A stretch of 64,000 nucleotides of DNA from Labia minor (GCA_963082975.1 OY720348.1:59371461-59435460); one strand, 5' to 3'. Shown: positions 43,590-55,309, counted from the first letter of the stretch. Notes: generated by a model not told the origin, from the letters alone. Numbers and translations: made by a program.

Positions 43590-44520
43590 TTAAATAATGA
43601 AATATTTATTTACTTGGATAATTAATAAATGTATATAAATAAATTTTAAATTTGATTTTAGTCTAAATTTCTTTTCACAATAATTACATTGAAAATATTT
43701 TTCTCCTGTATGAATTAATAAATGTTTATCTAAATGAGATTTCCGATTAAATTTCTTTTTACAATAAATACATTCAAAAGGTTTTTCTCCAGTATGAATT
43801 AATAAATGTCTATTTAAAATTGATTTCTGATTAAATTTCTTTTTACAATAATTACATTCAAATGGTTTTTCTCCAGTATGAATTAATATATGTAGTTTTA
43901 AACTTGATTTCCGATTAAATGTCTTTTTACAATAATTACATTCAAATGGTTTTTCTCCTGAATGAATTAATAAATGTTTATTTAAATTTGATTTCAGATT
44001 AAATTTCTTTTTACAATAATTACATTCAAAAGGTTTTTTTCCCGTTTGAATGAAATGTATATTTAAATTTGAATTCTGATTAATTATCTTTTTATCATAA
44101 GTACATTGAAAACGCCTGTCTTCAGTTTGGTTTGACACTGTTTGTTCTTCATTTTTTTCGTCTAAATATTTCTCTGTATCCTTTTTGAGATTTAGATCAT
44201 TTTTTAATATTGTAAATATTTTTTTATGAGAACATTTATTTAGATGTTTAGATAAAAAGTCCTTACTAATGAAATTAGTAAGACAATATTCACAAGAATA
44301 TAGAGGGCCTAAAAAAGAATTGTTTTCGTTATTTTAATTCATTATATTTTTATATATCTAAGTATTTGATAATTCAATTTATTCCTTAATATCACTGCAA
44401 ATAATATTAAAAAAAATGATTTTAGAGAGAATTAACATTACTTTCGATGAAAAAAACATTGAAATAAAAATTACCTATATATATTGGATAATTTTTGTCT
44501 TCTTGGGAATAAAGATCCAT
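43590..44520 (-). CDS. ZNF-b: two-exon C2H2 zinc-finger protein, 254 aa
   Basis: Exon 1 is 44475-44520 (MDLYSQEDKNYPIYI); exon 2 is 43590-44308. Joined length is 765 nt with stop. Architecture as ZNF-a, but the finger set differs: intact fingers FNLKSNLNKH, FNRKSSLKLH, FNQKSILNRH and FNRKSHLDKH, then a last finger that has lost its histidine spacing (RLKSNLKFIYIHLLI). A missing base near the end, relative to ZNF-a, shifts the frame so the C-terminus runs to IIQVNKYFII. The leading finger reads CEYCLTNF. A conserved upstream region (44620-44700) contains GCGCCATTTATCAACGG. Confidence 0.85.
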
Positions 44521-45650
44521 TTCTAATGGATTAATGTTTTTTATATAAAATATATAATAGATAAATAATATAAACGTTTTAAATAATAGTATTTGATTAA
44601 TTGTAAAAGTGAGAAACAATCAACCACAGACGCTAAAACGATTTGGCTAGCAGGTGTTGACGTATTAACCTTTTTGGCGCCATTTATCAACGGAAAGAAT
44701 AACTAATTTAATATTTTTCAAAAATACAAATATATATATATATATATATATATACAATTTTTTTTATTATAATTAGATAACTTAAAGAATAATATAATGA
44801 ATAATAACTTTATTCATGGAATAAAGTCGATAAATCATTTTCCAAATTTAAATTTTTTTTTTTGATTTTATAATATTTTATTGTCCCTTTAGTACTTTTA
44901 TAAACAAACATGAATGAAGGCAGCTTTATATTTTTCGTCTAAATAATTTTTTAAATAACATTACCTCTGTGACAGTTTTCCTTTTTATCTCAAATTTATA
45001 ATCAACTATTTATTAATAATTAGGCAACCAATACTATTAAAATGAAATTTTGATACATTTTAAAATCTCGATTTTCGTGATCGCAATACTTTCTCTGTTG
45101 AGATAGTAAAAAACAGAAAGATGAATATCATTTAGAACCAATGATAAAGAAAATTTTTATAAATATATATCATATATACTTGAATTTATTATGATTCTAT
45201 CATTAATAAAATAAAACAGGAAGCACTTTATTTAACTATTCAATTAATTGAACAATAAATTAAATAATCAAATTTTAAATCACTCATTCATTTCAGATAC
45301 AAGTGATAATCTGAAATTTCATATCCAATTATTTTAAATGATTTAAAAAATAATGAATCTTTAAAATAAAGTGAACATATTGTTTGTTACAACTATTACT
45401 ACTACTACTAGTACTAGTAACTAAATTTAGTAAATGCCTCCTCAAAATATTTGCCGCTTCAAAAATGAAAAATGAAAATTTTCGTGTTATTTACACGTTT
45501 AATTATGAAATTTGTGTCTATCTATCTATCTATATATATACATATATAATTAAAATATAATATAGTATTATCTAATTAATATATAATGTTATAATAATTA
45601 ATATTATAAAGATTTAACTATTTAAATATAAATTCATAGATAAGTATGAG

Positions 45651-45682
45651 ACTGTAAAAAGCCTCGCTGGCTCTTTTGCAGT
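45651..45682. other. Short imperfect hairpin conserved in three units
   Basis: ACTGTAAAAAGCC-TCGCT-GGCTCTTTTGCAGT pairs over about 13 bp with one bulge. The same sequence occurs near 57351 and 60964. It could act as a structured RNA or be neutral. Confidence 0.35.
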
Positions 45683-45748
45683 TCTTTATTTATAAAAATT
45701 ATACCGATGAACATACTCGAGAGAACATTTCATTTATAAAACTCTAAA

Positions 45749-45886
45749 ATGGTTATAGTAAATTTAGAGGTATATGAAGAAGCACTGGTTACATTTACAG
45801 CAGTATTGGTAGGCAAAACCGCAGGATGTTGGCAAAGTAATGTTTCCGAGATAAGAAGAGCCAATAAAATATTCAATCAATATTGA
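45749..45886 (+). CDS. Small ORF, 45 codons, copy 1 (doubtful gene)
   Basis: Reads MVIVNLEVYEEALVTF through GKTAGCWQ to RRANKIFNQY. Equivalent ORFs are intact at 57450-57587 (three amino-acid changes) and 61063-61200 (one silent change and one amino-acid change relative to this copy). No known domain. It is divergent from the zinc-finger genes. The duplications are young, so an open frame alone is weak evidence. Confidence 0.25.
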   Translation: MVIVNLEVYEEALVTFTAVLVGKTAGCWQSNVSEIRRANKIFNQY

Positions 45887-46176
45887 TTTTAAAATAATTA
45901 AGACCTAATTAAACAATCTGTTTAGTGAAAATGTTATGAAATTCGCATAAATCGAAAAAACTTTCCCAGGAAAATAGATTTTCACAAGAATAGGTAACTT
46001 TACTTGTTTCTTTAATCGTTTCTAAAAATGTACTTATAATAAAAAAGAAAGAGAAAATGTGTAACTAATTGAATTTTAATCTGTACATCTATAATTCGAT
46101 CTCATGTATAATTCTAATTATATAATTAAAAGTGTTTACAGGAAAATTTATATTATGGTTATCGCATTTAATATTT

Positions 46177-46350
46177 AGTACCTGGTTCAGCTAGTCGCCG
46201 CTCGGTACTTTTAAAAAAATATTCCTTATGAACTATGAATATTTAAGATTAAGATTATTATTTAAAATAAATAAACGACAAAATATATGAAACAATTTCA
46301 AATGATTTAATAGAAGATAAATTAAAAAATAGTCATAAAACATACAGCAA
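46177..46350 (+). repeat. Family C copy in second unit
   Basis: Same insertion as at 42354 (GTACCTGGTTCAGCTAGTCG), duplicated with the unit. Confidence 0.8.
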
Positions 46351-47479
46351 TAAATGTGCGTTAAAGATTTTTATATTTTTATAGAAATGAACATAAAAAA
46401 TATAAAGTATATAACATTAATCAAAGAATGAATCCAAAATACTCTTTTGTGAACATTAATACGCCTTTTATTCAAAAAGTATGTATTAATAAATGTTAAA
46501 TAATTTTCATTTTACAATTATTTCATTCAAAAAAACTTTTTATCTGTATGAATTATTAAATGACAATTTAAATATGATTAAATTAAATTCAAACTGAGAA
46601 GATGAAGCCCAAAATTCACAGTTTGAAGAAAATAACATTTGGCTAAATCATTGTTGTGCAAATAAGTTTAAGTATTATTATAGTCTTTGTATTTAATATA
46701 ATTTTTGTTTTGACAGTAATTTCTAGAAGACCATATTTGGATGAATAGTATTTATGAAGACATCTTTTGTGTCATTTTTGTTTGACACTGTTTTAAAAGC
46801 GTTATAATTTCTTCTATTAAACTTAAATTTTAAATTTTTTTTTTTTAATTTTCAAATCTTGCTTTCAATAATATTATCAGGGCTTTTAGCTCATTTGACC
46901 TTCTATAAAAAAATTTACATATATATATATATACAGTGGCGTCTGAAATTCAGGGTTATTGATTACAGAAAAATGTATATTTTATTGCAATATTAAGATT
47001 ATCAAGTTCATTATTCACTTCATACGTTCGAGATTTTTTTACCTGACATTACATTACATTACTAGCAAATTTTAAAAAATTGGAATTAATCGGTTAGACA
47101 TCTGAGTGGCACATACATATATGTATATGTTGTTGACAAATTTAAGAAAATAGCATTTGGCTAGGCAAAAGCCATTTGGCTAAATCTTTGTTGTGCAAAT
47201 AAGTTTAAGTATTATTATAGTCTTTGTATTTAATATAATTTTTGTTTTGACAGGAATTTCTAGAAGACCATATTTGGATGAATAGTATTTATCAAGACAT
47301 CTTTTGTGTCATTTTTGTTTGACACTGTTTTAAAAGCGTTATAATTTCTTCTATTTTGTCACCATTCCATATATTTTTACAGCTGTGGATTTATATTTTT
47401 CATTTAAATGAAAATAAAATTCATCCTTGTCATTTATAGTGAAGGGTAGGCTAAAAATAATAATTTACAAATTAACATC
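46351..47479. repeat. Duplicated spacer beta, copy 2, interrupted by Bel/Pao
   Basis: Matches 42531-43490 and then the 62131-62257 stretch (TTTTTACAGCTGTGGATTTA, CATCCTTGTCATTTATAGTG). It stops at AACATC where the retrotransposon LTR begins. In the 62 kb unit the corresponding sequence continues straight into a zinc-finger gene. Confidence 0.75.
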
Positions 47480-48386
47480 TGTGTTTAATACATTAACGTA
47501 ATAATCCCAGCTTCAACGTTGAATGTCTCAGAAAGAGATTCTTATTGTCGTTGGAATTATTACAAGCTATTTTCTCTCGAAAATAGCCTGAAGAGAGATA
47601 GGATTTTTGATTCTAAGCGATAGGTAGTGGATCGTGATGGTTGGTATAAGGGAAACACACTCCAATGTAATCTTTTCAGAGCTTTTATTTAAACTTATTC
47701 ATGTATTGATACAAACAGAAACTATAAACACCTAAACCGGATGGAATCGATCAAACCAGTCCCTTGTTAGGTGCGCCAAAATGAATAATACTAATATATA
47801 CACATATACAGTATTAAATTGATACAACCAGGTAAATAGGGCCGGAATTTCAATGCTGCCACGCGTCCAATGCACAGAACTGAGACGCTGCTTCTCTCGT
47901 AGACCCGTGTTCGCTCGTAGATGCAATATTCTCCAAATAAAGTTTGGTATTCTTGCCAGATGGTCGTAGTCGATCAAAGATAGCTCTTGCGGGGAAGGAA
48001 GAAAGGAAAGGAATAAAAATATAGAAAGGAAGAGTTAGAAGGGATTCAGATGGTGGTATCTTCGAACAAAAGGATCTAAAACACTTTTCTCAAACAAACT
48101 CTTCAAACAAACACTCTTTGCCGTTGATCAGTCCACCAAATGAAATCGTAGGAAAAAGCAGGCTCAACGCTGCTCAGAAGAGGTAGAATGACTTGCTCAG
48201 GTCAAAGGCAGGTGAGCGAGTGAGTCCAAAAATGGCCGGAAACACAGCAAGACTCAGAACAGGACAGGAGGGGAAAGTCAAGGAAGGGGAAAAGAGATAG
48301 GGCATGTAGGTTGAATCAGAAAGACGGCCCTCTCGGAGTAGTACTTCGAGTTCTGTGCACATGTGCTTCGAAATGGCTTGTTCACA
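47480..48386 (-). repeat. Bel/Pao 3' LTR (about 907 bp)
   Basis: Bounded on plus by TGTGTTTAATAC and GGCTTGTTCACA, with the polypurine-tract complement CTCCCTCCC directly to its right. GC-richer than the host DNA. No second LTR is available for dating. Confidence 0.7.
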
Positions 48387-48439
48387 CTCCCTCCCAAAAA
48401 TCCACAAAAGACTGGATTTTTACAAATTAAATTAAAGGA

Positions 48440-49035
48440 AATGAAATCTAAACTAGGTCGGGAACAATTATGAGTTTGTTAACGGGTCTGAGGTAAATCC
48501 CCTTAGCAGTTTTGACTTTGACAACTCTTACGACATTATCTTTACCAGGCAGTGTCTCTACGACTCGGGCCATAGGCCAATGGAAAGGGTCACGTTGTTC
48601 TCTTTCAAAATCACTAATTGATTTTCGGTTATATTAGGAGTTAACGTATTAGATTTATATCGGCTCTGAAGAGAAGAAAGATATTCCCGGGACCATTTGT
48701 CCAAAAATGTTGAACATATTCTTCTGTAGTTGGAATCGCCTTGATAAACTGATGTCTTTGGATGGGATTCCCAATTCTAAGGAGGGTAGTTGTTTCAAAG
48801 GAGCACCGATCATATAATGACCGGGGGACAAGTAGTCAAAACTATCGGGGTCGAAAGTAAGAGGGGACAGGGGGCGTGAATTTAATATTCCCTCAATTTG
48901 GCACAAAAGAGTTTCCATTTCAGATATCGTCAATATCTGATTCTTAACACCCCGTTTTAAAGAAAACTTAGCGGATTTAACCCCCGCCTCCCATAATCCA
49001 CCGAAATTAGGTGAGTAAGGGGGAATATATTTCCA
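48440..49035 (-). pseudogene. Bel/Pao integrase C-terminal remnant
   Basis: Minus-strand frames show PPYSPNFGGLWEAGVKSAKF (end of the integrase core), ILNSRPLSPLTFDPDSFDYL and GHYMIGAPL, the Pao-family integrase tail. A frameshift near 48700 and another near 48580 break it. The following segment still resembles the tail with V-V-x-V-x-T-A-K-G. It joins directly to protease-region sequence, showing a large internal deletion of reverse transcriptase and RNase H. Confidence 0.8.
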
Positions 49036-49239
49036 TTTCTAAATAATCAAATTGTGATTTTTGCAACGGTTTAGCAGGAATTTTGAAATTAAAATTATTG
49101 ATAATGTTAAAGTGTTCTTGAATTTTGAATTGAGGATCGATTGGAGAACCAAACGTTAGTAAAACGGCATTGGTCGAATGAGCTAAACAAACATCATGAA
49201 GGCCACTAATTTTAGTATTACTTCTGATTGATTCTAACC

Positions 49240-50673
49240 CTAGAAATGCAATAAATCCGAGGAAATAAGAGAGACTTCCGATCCTGAGTCTATAAAGGCA
49301 TTTAATGTAATGGGCCTGTTTTTCGAATTTCTAGCTATCAAAGTCACTCTGCTATGCAGGGAAGTAAAACTACTATTTGATGGAAAGGAAGAAAGGGCGT
49401 TATTCGATTTAGAAACCTCTGGGTTAGTATTTTCTGCTTTCTTTCTTGGAGACGGGGTGTTCAAGTGGTCATTATCGAAATGGAGTAAGGCATTGTGTGA
49501 CCGTTGGCAAGAAGGGCAATTTTTAAACGAACAGGTGGAGGCATGGTGAGCAGGGCTAAAGCATTTGAAGCACAGTTTGTTAGAGGATACCCAAGCGTAC
49601 CTCTCTCTGACTGCTTTGTTAAGGAATTGGGTGCAAGTGAAAAGCTTGTGGGGCTTTTGACACATGGGACATGGAACTGTTGAAGGCCGGGTAGAGGATA
49701 AATTGAAATTATGTCTTAGGCTATGCTGCCTGGGAATTCTAGGAACTATCTCACGCTTTCTCGAAGGTCCATCGATACTTCGAGGTGCTGACTCGCTCAT
49801 GGCATCAGTGTGCAGTTGCAGGAATGACAATATCGTCTTATATTCGGGAATGTCCTCATCATTCCCAATGGACAGGATCCACTTGTGTCTCAGCTCTGGC
49901 GTCATTTTCTGCGTGATAATTCGTGCAATGATTGGATTCCATTCCTTTACATTGCAACCCAGGTTGATCAATTGCATAATGTTTTCCTTAAAAATAATAA
50001 ACAAATTATTAATATCACTCGCATTATCATGCCTCATCGGCGAACAATTTAACATTTTATCGAGCAAAGAAAATATTATGGTTCTCTTTTTAAAATATTT
50101 GGATTTCAACATTGTTATCGCTACCGTATAATTTTCCTTATTAATTGTAAGGTTTTTAATTAAATCTAATGGTTCGGAAATCAAGCAAGATTTTAAATAT
50201 TGCAATTTGTCAATTTCACTCAATGATCCATTTTGATCTATTGCATTTTCAAATGCTGCCCAAAAAGAACACCAATTTAAAATATCTCCAGAAAAGGTGG
50301 GCAATTTGAATTTAGGTAACTCAATGTTACTTCTATAATTTGCAATATTTTGTTCCTGCTTGATTTCCTTTGTACATGGCTCCATTGAATACATGAGATC
50401 ATTGACTACATCAATATGTCCAGAAGCTTCTTTTAATAAACTATTGCAAACCGGATCATCTTTTAACCCATTCAAGATTATCTCGGTTCGGAAAGCTACC
50501 AATTCCTTTACTAATGAAGTGCCTTGGTCTAAAAATCGTTGAAAGTGGCATCCATTCAATGAATCTTTCCGTCTCTGTGCAATTGAAGTAAAATCCTCTG
50601 ATGATGCCTCCAGCACATACCACCTTGCAGTCAATGTCTCTGTTGTTAAAGCCATTTTACTTATCTTAAACAA
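49240..50673 (-). CDS. Bel/Pao gag with start of protease, 477 codons
   Basis: The longest open frame of the window. It has an N-terminal coiled and capsid-like region (LPKFKLPTFSGDILNWCSFW, the DUF1759-type Pao gag core). Cys/His knuckles follow near residues 340-400 (CPMCQKPHKLFTC, CFKCFSPAHHASTC, CPSCQRSHNALLH). Then comes a retropepsin start with the catalytic motif FIDSGSEVSLIS near residues 460-471. It stops at SSDLLHF-stop; the protease appears to go on in another frame (49030-49240), so a frameshift is present. The apparent start lies about 15 bp inside the frame at MFKISKMALT, and the inner Met (MALT) is equally possible. Packaging and polyprotein function are presumably lost with the deletion of RT. 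Confidence 0.85.
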   Translation of the reverse strand: MFKISKMALTTETLTARWYVLEASSEDFTSIAQRRKDSLNGCHFQRFLDQGTSLVKELVAFRTEIILNGLKDDPVCNSLLKEASGHIDVVNDLMYSMEPCTKEIKQEQNIANYRSNIELPKFKLPTFSGDILNWCSFWAAFENAIDQNGSLSEIDKLQYLKSCLISEPLDLIKNLTINKENYTVAITMLKSKYFKKRTIIFSLLDKMLNCSPMRHDNASDINNLFIIFKENIMQLINLGCNVKEWNPIIARIITQKMTPELRHKWILSIGNDEDIPEYKTILSFLQLHTDAMSESAPRSIDGPSRKREIVPRIPRQHSLRHNFNLSSTRPSTVPCPMCQKPHKLFTCTQFLNKAVRERYAWVSSNKLCFKCFSPAHHASTCSFKNCPSCQRSHNALLHFDNDHLNTPSPRKKAENTNPEVSKSNNALSSFPSNSSFTSLHSRVTLIARNSKNRPITLNAFIDSGSEVSLISSDLLHF

Positions 50674-51071
50674 AAGAATTTTATTAATTTATAAATAAAG
50701 AAAACAATTAAAAAGAAAGCAAGTTGAGTTAAAGAATTATATATATAAATAGAATTTAAAATATTTGAGAAAATAATTTTTGAATTAAATTAATTGAATT
50801 AAAATTAGAAATATATTATAAACAATTTTTAAGAGCTATTAAACAATACAAATTTATATATATAATAATTTAATGTTGTGGCTATCTCGAAACCACGTGG
50901 ACTCTTTTAAACAAAAAATCAAATTTATCTTAAAGAAAAAATTAAATTTTAAACAAAAAACATTAAAAATAAATTAATAAAATTAATTTATTAGTGTGGA
51001 TCGAAAATAATTCCAAATTGAATCAAGTTACACTCGTACATATGTATATAATTTCCGAAAAGCAATATGGC

Positions 51072-52172
51072 AATGATTTAATAGAAGATAAATTAAAAAA
51101 TAGTCATAAAACATACAGCAATAAATGTGCGTTAAAGATTTTTATATTTTTATAGAAATGAACATAAAAAATATAAAGTATATAACATTAATCAAAGAAT
51201 GAATCCAAAATACTCTTTTGTGAACATTAATACGCCTTTTATTCAAAAAGTATGTATTAATAAATGTTAAATAATTTTCATTTTACAATTATTTCATTCA
51301 AAAAAACTTTTTATCTGTATGAATTATTAAATGACAATTTAAATATGATTAAATTAAATTCAAACTGAAATGAAGCCCAAAATTCACAGTTTGAAGAAAA
51401 TAACATTTGGCTAAATCATTGTTGTGCAAATAAGTTTAAGTATTATTATAGTCTTTGTATTTAATATAATTTTTGTTTTGACAGTAATTTCTAGAAGACC
51501 ATATTTGGATGAATAGTATTTATCAAGACATCTTTTGTGTCATTTTTGTTTGACACTGTTTTAAAAGCGTTATAATTTCTTCTATTAAACTTAAATTTTA
51601 AATTTTTTTTTTTTAATTTTCAAATCTTGCTTTCAATAATATTATCAGGGCTTTTAGCTCATTTGGCCTTCTATAAAAAATTTACATATATATATACATG
51701 GGCGTCGGAAATTCAGGGTTATTGATTACAGAAAAATGTATATTTTATTGCAATATTAAGATTATCAAGTTCATTATTCACTTCATACGTTCGAGATTTT
51801 TTTACCTGACATTACATTACATTACTAGCAAATTTTAAAAAATTGGAATTAATCGTTTAGACATCTGAATGGCACATACATATATGTATATGTTGTTGAC
51901 AAATTTAAGAAAATAGCATTTGGCTAGGCAAAAGCCATTTGGCTAAATCTTTGTTGTGCAAATAAGTTTAAGTATTGTTATAGTCTTTGTATTTAATATA
52001 ATTTTTGTTTTGACAGTAATTTCTAGAAGACCATATTTGGATGAATAGTATTTATCAAGACATCTTTTGTGTCATTTTAAAAATAATAATTTACAAATTA
52101 ACAACTGTTCACGACTTAACCTTAAAATCTGATATTTAAACAATATAAAATTCTAAAATACGGAAACATCAC
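51072..52172. repeat. Duplicated spacer beta, copy 3
   Basis: Resumes the host duplicated unit in the middle of family C (ATTTAATAGAAGATAAATTA, as at 46310) and continues to the 3' end of ZNF-c, matching 46310-47300 and 43400-43589. Confidence 0.8.
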
Positions 52173-53103
52173 TTAAATAATGAAATATTTATTTACTTGG
52201 ATAATTAATAAATGTATATAAATAAATTTTAAATTTGATTTTAGTCTAAATTTCTTTTCACAATAATTACATTGAAAATATTTTTCTCCTGTATGAATTA
52301 ATAAATGTTTATCTAAATGAGATTTCCGATTAAATTTCTTTTTACAATAAATACATTCAAAAGGTTTTTCTCCAGTATGAATTAATAAATGTCTATTTAA
52401 AATTGATTTCTGATTAAATTTCTTTTTACAATAATTACATTCAAATGGTTTTTCTCCAGTATGAATTAATATATGTAGTTTTAAACTTGATTTCCGATTA
52501 AATGTCTTTTTACAATAATTACATTCAAATGGTTTTTCTCCTGAATGAATTAATAAATGTTTATTTAAATTTGATTTCAGATTAAATTTCTTTTTACAAT
52601 AATTACATTCAAAAGGTTTTTTTCCCGTTTGAATGAAATGTATATTTAAATTTGAATTCTGATTAATTATCTTTTTATCATAAGTACATTGAAAACGCCT
52701 GTCTTCAGTTTGGTTTGACACTGTTTGTTCTTCATTTTTTTCGTCTAAATATTTCTCTGTATCCTTTTTGAGATTTAGATCATTTTTTAATATTGTAAAT
52801 ATTTTTTTATGAGAACATTTATTTAGATGTTTAGATAAAAAGTCCTTACTAATGAAATTAGTAAGACAATATTCACAAGAATATAGAGGGCCTAAAAAAG
52901 AATTGTTTTCGTTATTTTAATTCATTATATTTTTATATATCTAAGTATTTGATAATTCAATTTATTCCTTAATATCACTGCAAATAATATTAAAAAAAAT
53001 GATTTTAGAGAGAATTAACATTACTTTCGATGAAAAAAACATTGAAATAAAAATTACCTATATATATTGGATATTTTTTGTCTTCTTGGGAATAAAGATC
53101 CAT
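52173..53103 (-). CDS. ZNF-c: two-exon C2H2 zinc-finger protein, 254 aa
   Basis: Exon 1 is 53058-53103 (MDLYSQEDKKYPIYI); exon 2 is 52173-52891. Over the 182 codons of the finger-bearing ORF the protein is identical to ZNF-b, including the degenerate last finger and shifted C-terminus. Exon 1 differs by one residue (KKYP against KNYP). Very recent duplication or gene conversion with ZNF-b is implied. The upstream block gamma begins (53210-53500) but is soon replaced by unrelated DNA. Confidence 0.85.
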
Positions 53104-53308
53104 TTCTAATGGATTAATGTTTTTTATATAAAATATATAATAGATAAATAATATAAACGTTTTAAATAATAGTATTTGATTAATTGTAAAAGTGAGAAAC
53201 AATCAACCACAGACGCTAAAACTATTTGGCTAGCATGTATTGACGTATTAACCTTTTTGGCGCCATTTATCAACGGAAAGAATAACTAATTTAATATTTT
53301 TCAAAAAT

Positions 53309-53339
<31 letters not shown>

Positions 53340-53804
53340 CTTTTTTTTATTATAATTAGATAACTTAAAGAATAATATAATGAATAATAACTTTATTCAT
53401 GGAATAAAGTCGATAAATCATTTTCCAAATTTAAATTTTTTTTTTTTGATTTTATACTATTTTATTTTCCCTTTTATATACGAACCTGAATTTATTTTAC
53501 GGCTAAATAATTTTTTAAATAACATGCCAATGCACAAACGTATTTAGGAGAATGATTATTATTAATTTGTACACAGTAATCAAACTCATATCATTGTATT
53601 TTTTTGAGCCAGAAAAAAAAATGTACATCTTAAAAGTTCATAATTCAAAATATTAAAGGCACTTATTAATTTTAAATTATAAAATGGAAATGAAATTTAA
53701 AGAAAACGATTCCATCGATAATAAAATTTTTAATTTGAATATATTGAAAAGATTAATTGAATATTTTTTAAACATTATTCTTCCAAAACAGCAATAACAA
53801 AAAT
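53104..53804. other. Upstream region of ZNF-c, partly unique
   Basis: Matches block gamma up to about 53520 (GGCGCCATTTATCAACGG, (TA)n run, ATAAAGTCGATAAATCATTT). After that, 53520-53804 matches no other unit, and it ends at a family A copy. Confidence 0.6.
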
Positions 53805-54088
53805 CTGTACTGTCTCCACTCGATTATCTCGCAAATTTGAATTGTATTAATTAATATATTTTATATTTAAATTAAATTTAATTAATTAAATTATAGATTA
53901 AAATTAATAAATATTTATCAAACCAAACCGTTTTTAAGTAATCCTATCTACATACACACACACACACACACAGACAATTTTATCAACCTTAGTGAAAATG
54001 ACTCAGGGACCTTCAAAACGTATCGAGACATCAAAATCTCGACATCGAAAATTTTCGTGATCGCAATACTATCTCTGGCAAGATAGTA
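53805..54088 (+). mobile_element. Family A copy with internal deletion, unit junction
   Basis: Head ACTGTCTCCACTCGATTATC, then a jump from TTTATCAAACC to AAACCGTTTTTAAGTAATCC (about 260 bp missing compared with 39472-40018), a (CA)n tract, and the CTCTGGCAAGATAGTAAA end. Followed by block alpha. Confidence 0.75.
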
Positions 54089-55309
54089 AATTGAAATATT
54101 TATTATTAATTCTTAAATTTCTTATACTTGTATTGTAAGACGAGATGATGTTGCCAACGTGTTTCCCGGCGGATGCACCAATTTGGAGGAGGTGGGGATG
54201 TTGGCTAGTCGATCCTTATAAGGGGAAGATGGAAAGGGAATTTTGAATGAAAGTCCGTTGAGCGCCAGCTAATTTTTCGAAATTATCAAAAGGAAGGAAA
54301 TTAGGAAAGAATAGATGAAAAAAAGAGAGGAAATAATTAATTGATAGGAGAAGGGAAAGAAAGTGAATATCGAAATGTTTTTACAATTAAATATAGAAAT
54401 GTATTTACAAAAGAAATATATAATCTGGGAATATAAGTATATTAATTATACAATATATGAGTGTGCGAAACTAAACAAAAGCGTGCAATAAAAAAAAAAC
54501 AAGATATTTGAATTCTCCAGTTCATGAAACGTAAATAGAAGCACAAATATTTTAAATTAAAATCAATGAACAGAACAAACTGTATATTATCTTAGAAAAG
54601 AGAGTTTATAATGTCATTCCAATATATCATTAATCGAAAATAAAATGAATTCATATAAATTATATATTTTAATAATTCCATACATAATATTATTTTACCT
54701 TTCATTAATCGGTAAGTTGAATAATCCATTTAAATAAAAAAAAAAATGTTTTAATTCAAATTTAATAACTAAAAAGAACATATTTGATAAATTATTTTTG
54801 TGTATAATTAGTAGATATTATTAAATATATTTCAGTATGGGTTTGTAATTAATATCCAAAATTATATATAACAACTAAATATCTAATTATTTCATAATTA
54901 TTATCATATAATGTGATCAAAAATTTAATAATATGAAATATGGTAACCTCGGTTATTAATAAACAAAATCGAATGATTTTTGTATATATTTTTCAAATAT
55001 TAAAAACCTTGATGGCAGCCTTCATCTGATTAGCATCATTTATTAATGGATCAAAATAAAAAAATAAAAAAAGTTCATAAGCAAAAATATTTTTGACAGT
55101 AATTTCTAGAAGGCCATATTTGGATGAATGAAGAATATTTTTCATTTAAATGAAAATAAAATTCATCCTTGTCATTTATAGTGAAGGGTAGGCTAAAAAT
55201 AATAATTTACAAATTAACAACTGTTCACAACATAACCTTAAAATCTGATATTTAAACAATATAAAATTCTATAAGAAAATAAGGAAACATCACTTAAATT
55301 ATGAAATAT
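54089..55309. repeat. Duplicated block alpha, copy 2
   Basis: Nearly identical to 40018-41237; differences seen include AGCGCC for AGCTCC and ATCA for AGCA. No ORF. Confidence 0.85.

Larger units (their letters stand above)
44620..46176. repeat. Duplicated upstream block gamma, copy 1
   Basis: Sequence 5' of ZNF-b, recurring at 56330-57896 and 59930-61487 (only partly after ZNF-c, absent at ZNF-a). Contents: GACGTATTAACC...GGCGCCATTTATC just upstream of exon 1 (likely 5' UTR or promoter), a (TA)n run, a family A 3' remnant at 45060-45105, a (CTA)n run, a (TCTA)n run, a small hairpin and a 45-codon plus-strand ORF. Confidence 0.75.
47480..51071 (-). mobile_element. Defective Bel/Pao LTR retrotransposon replacing part of the array
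   Basis: Minus-strand element. A 3' LTR (47480-48386) runs TGTG...CACA and is preceded on the minus strand by a purine tract GGGAGGGAG. Internal coding remnants in order are gag with zinc knuckles, start of protease, then the integrase end; the reverse transcriptase and most of the integrase are missing. No 5' LTR was found. The right part (50660-51071) is AT-rich leader-like DNA that stops inside family C spacer sequence. The element cannot be autonomous. Confidence 0.8.

Noticed and set aside
49310-50131. Plus-strand ORFs of 79 and 155 codons
   Set aside because: Antisense to the Bel/Pao gag frame, with no recognisable features.
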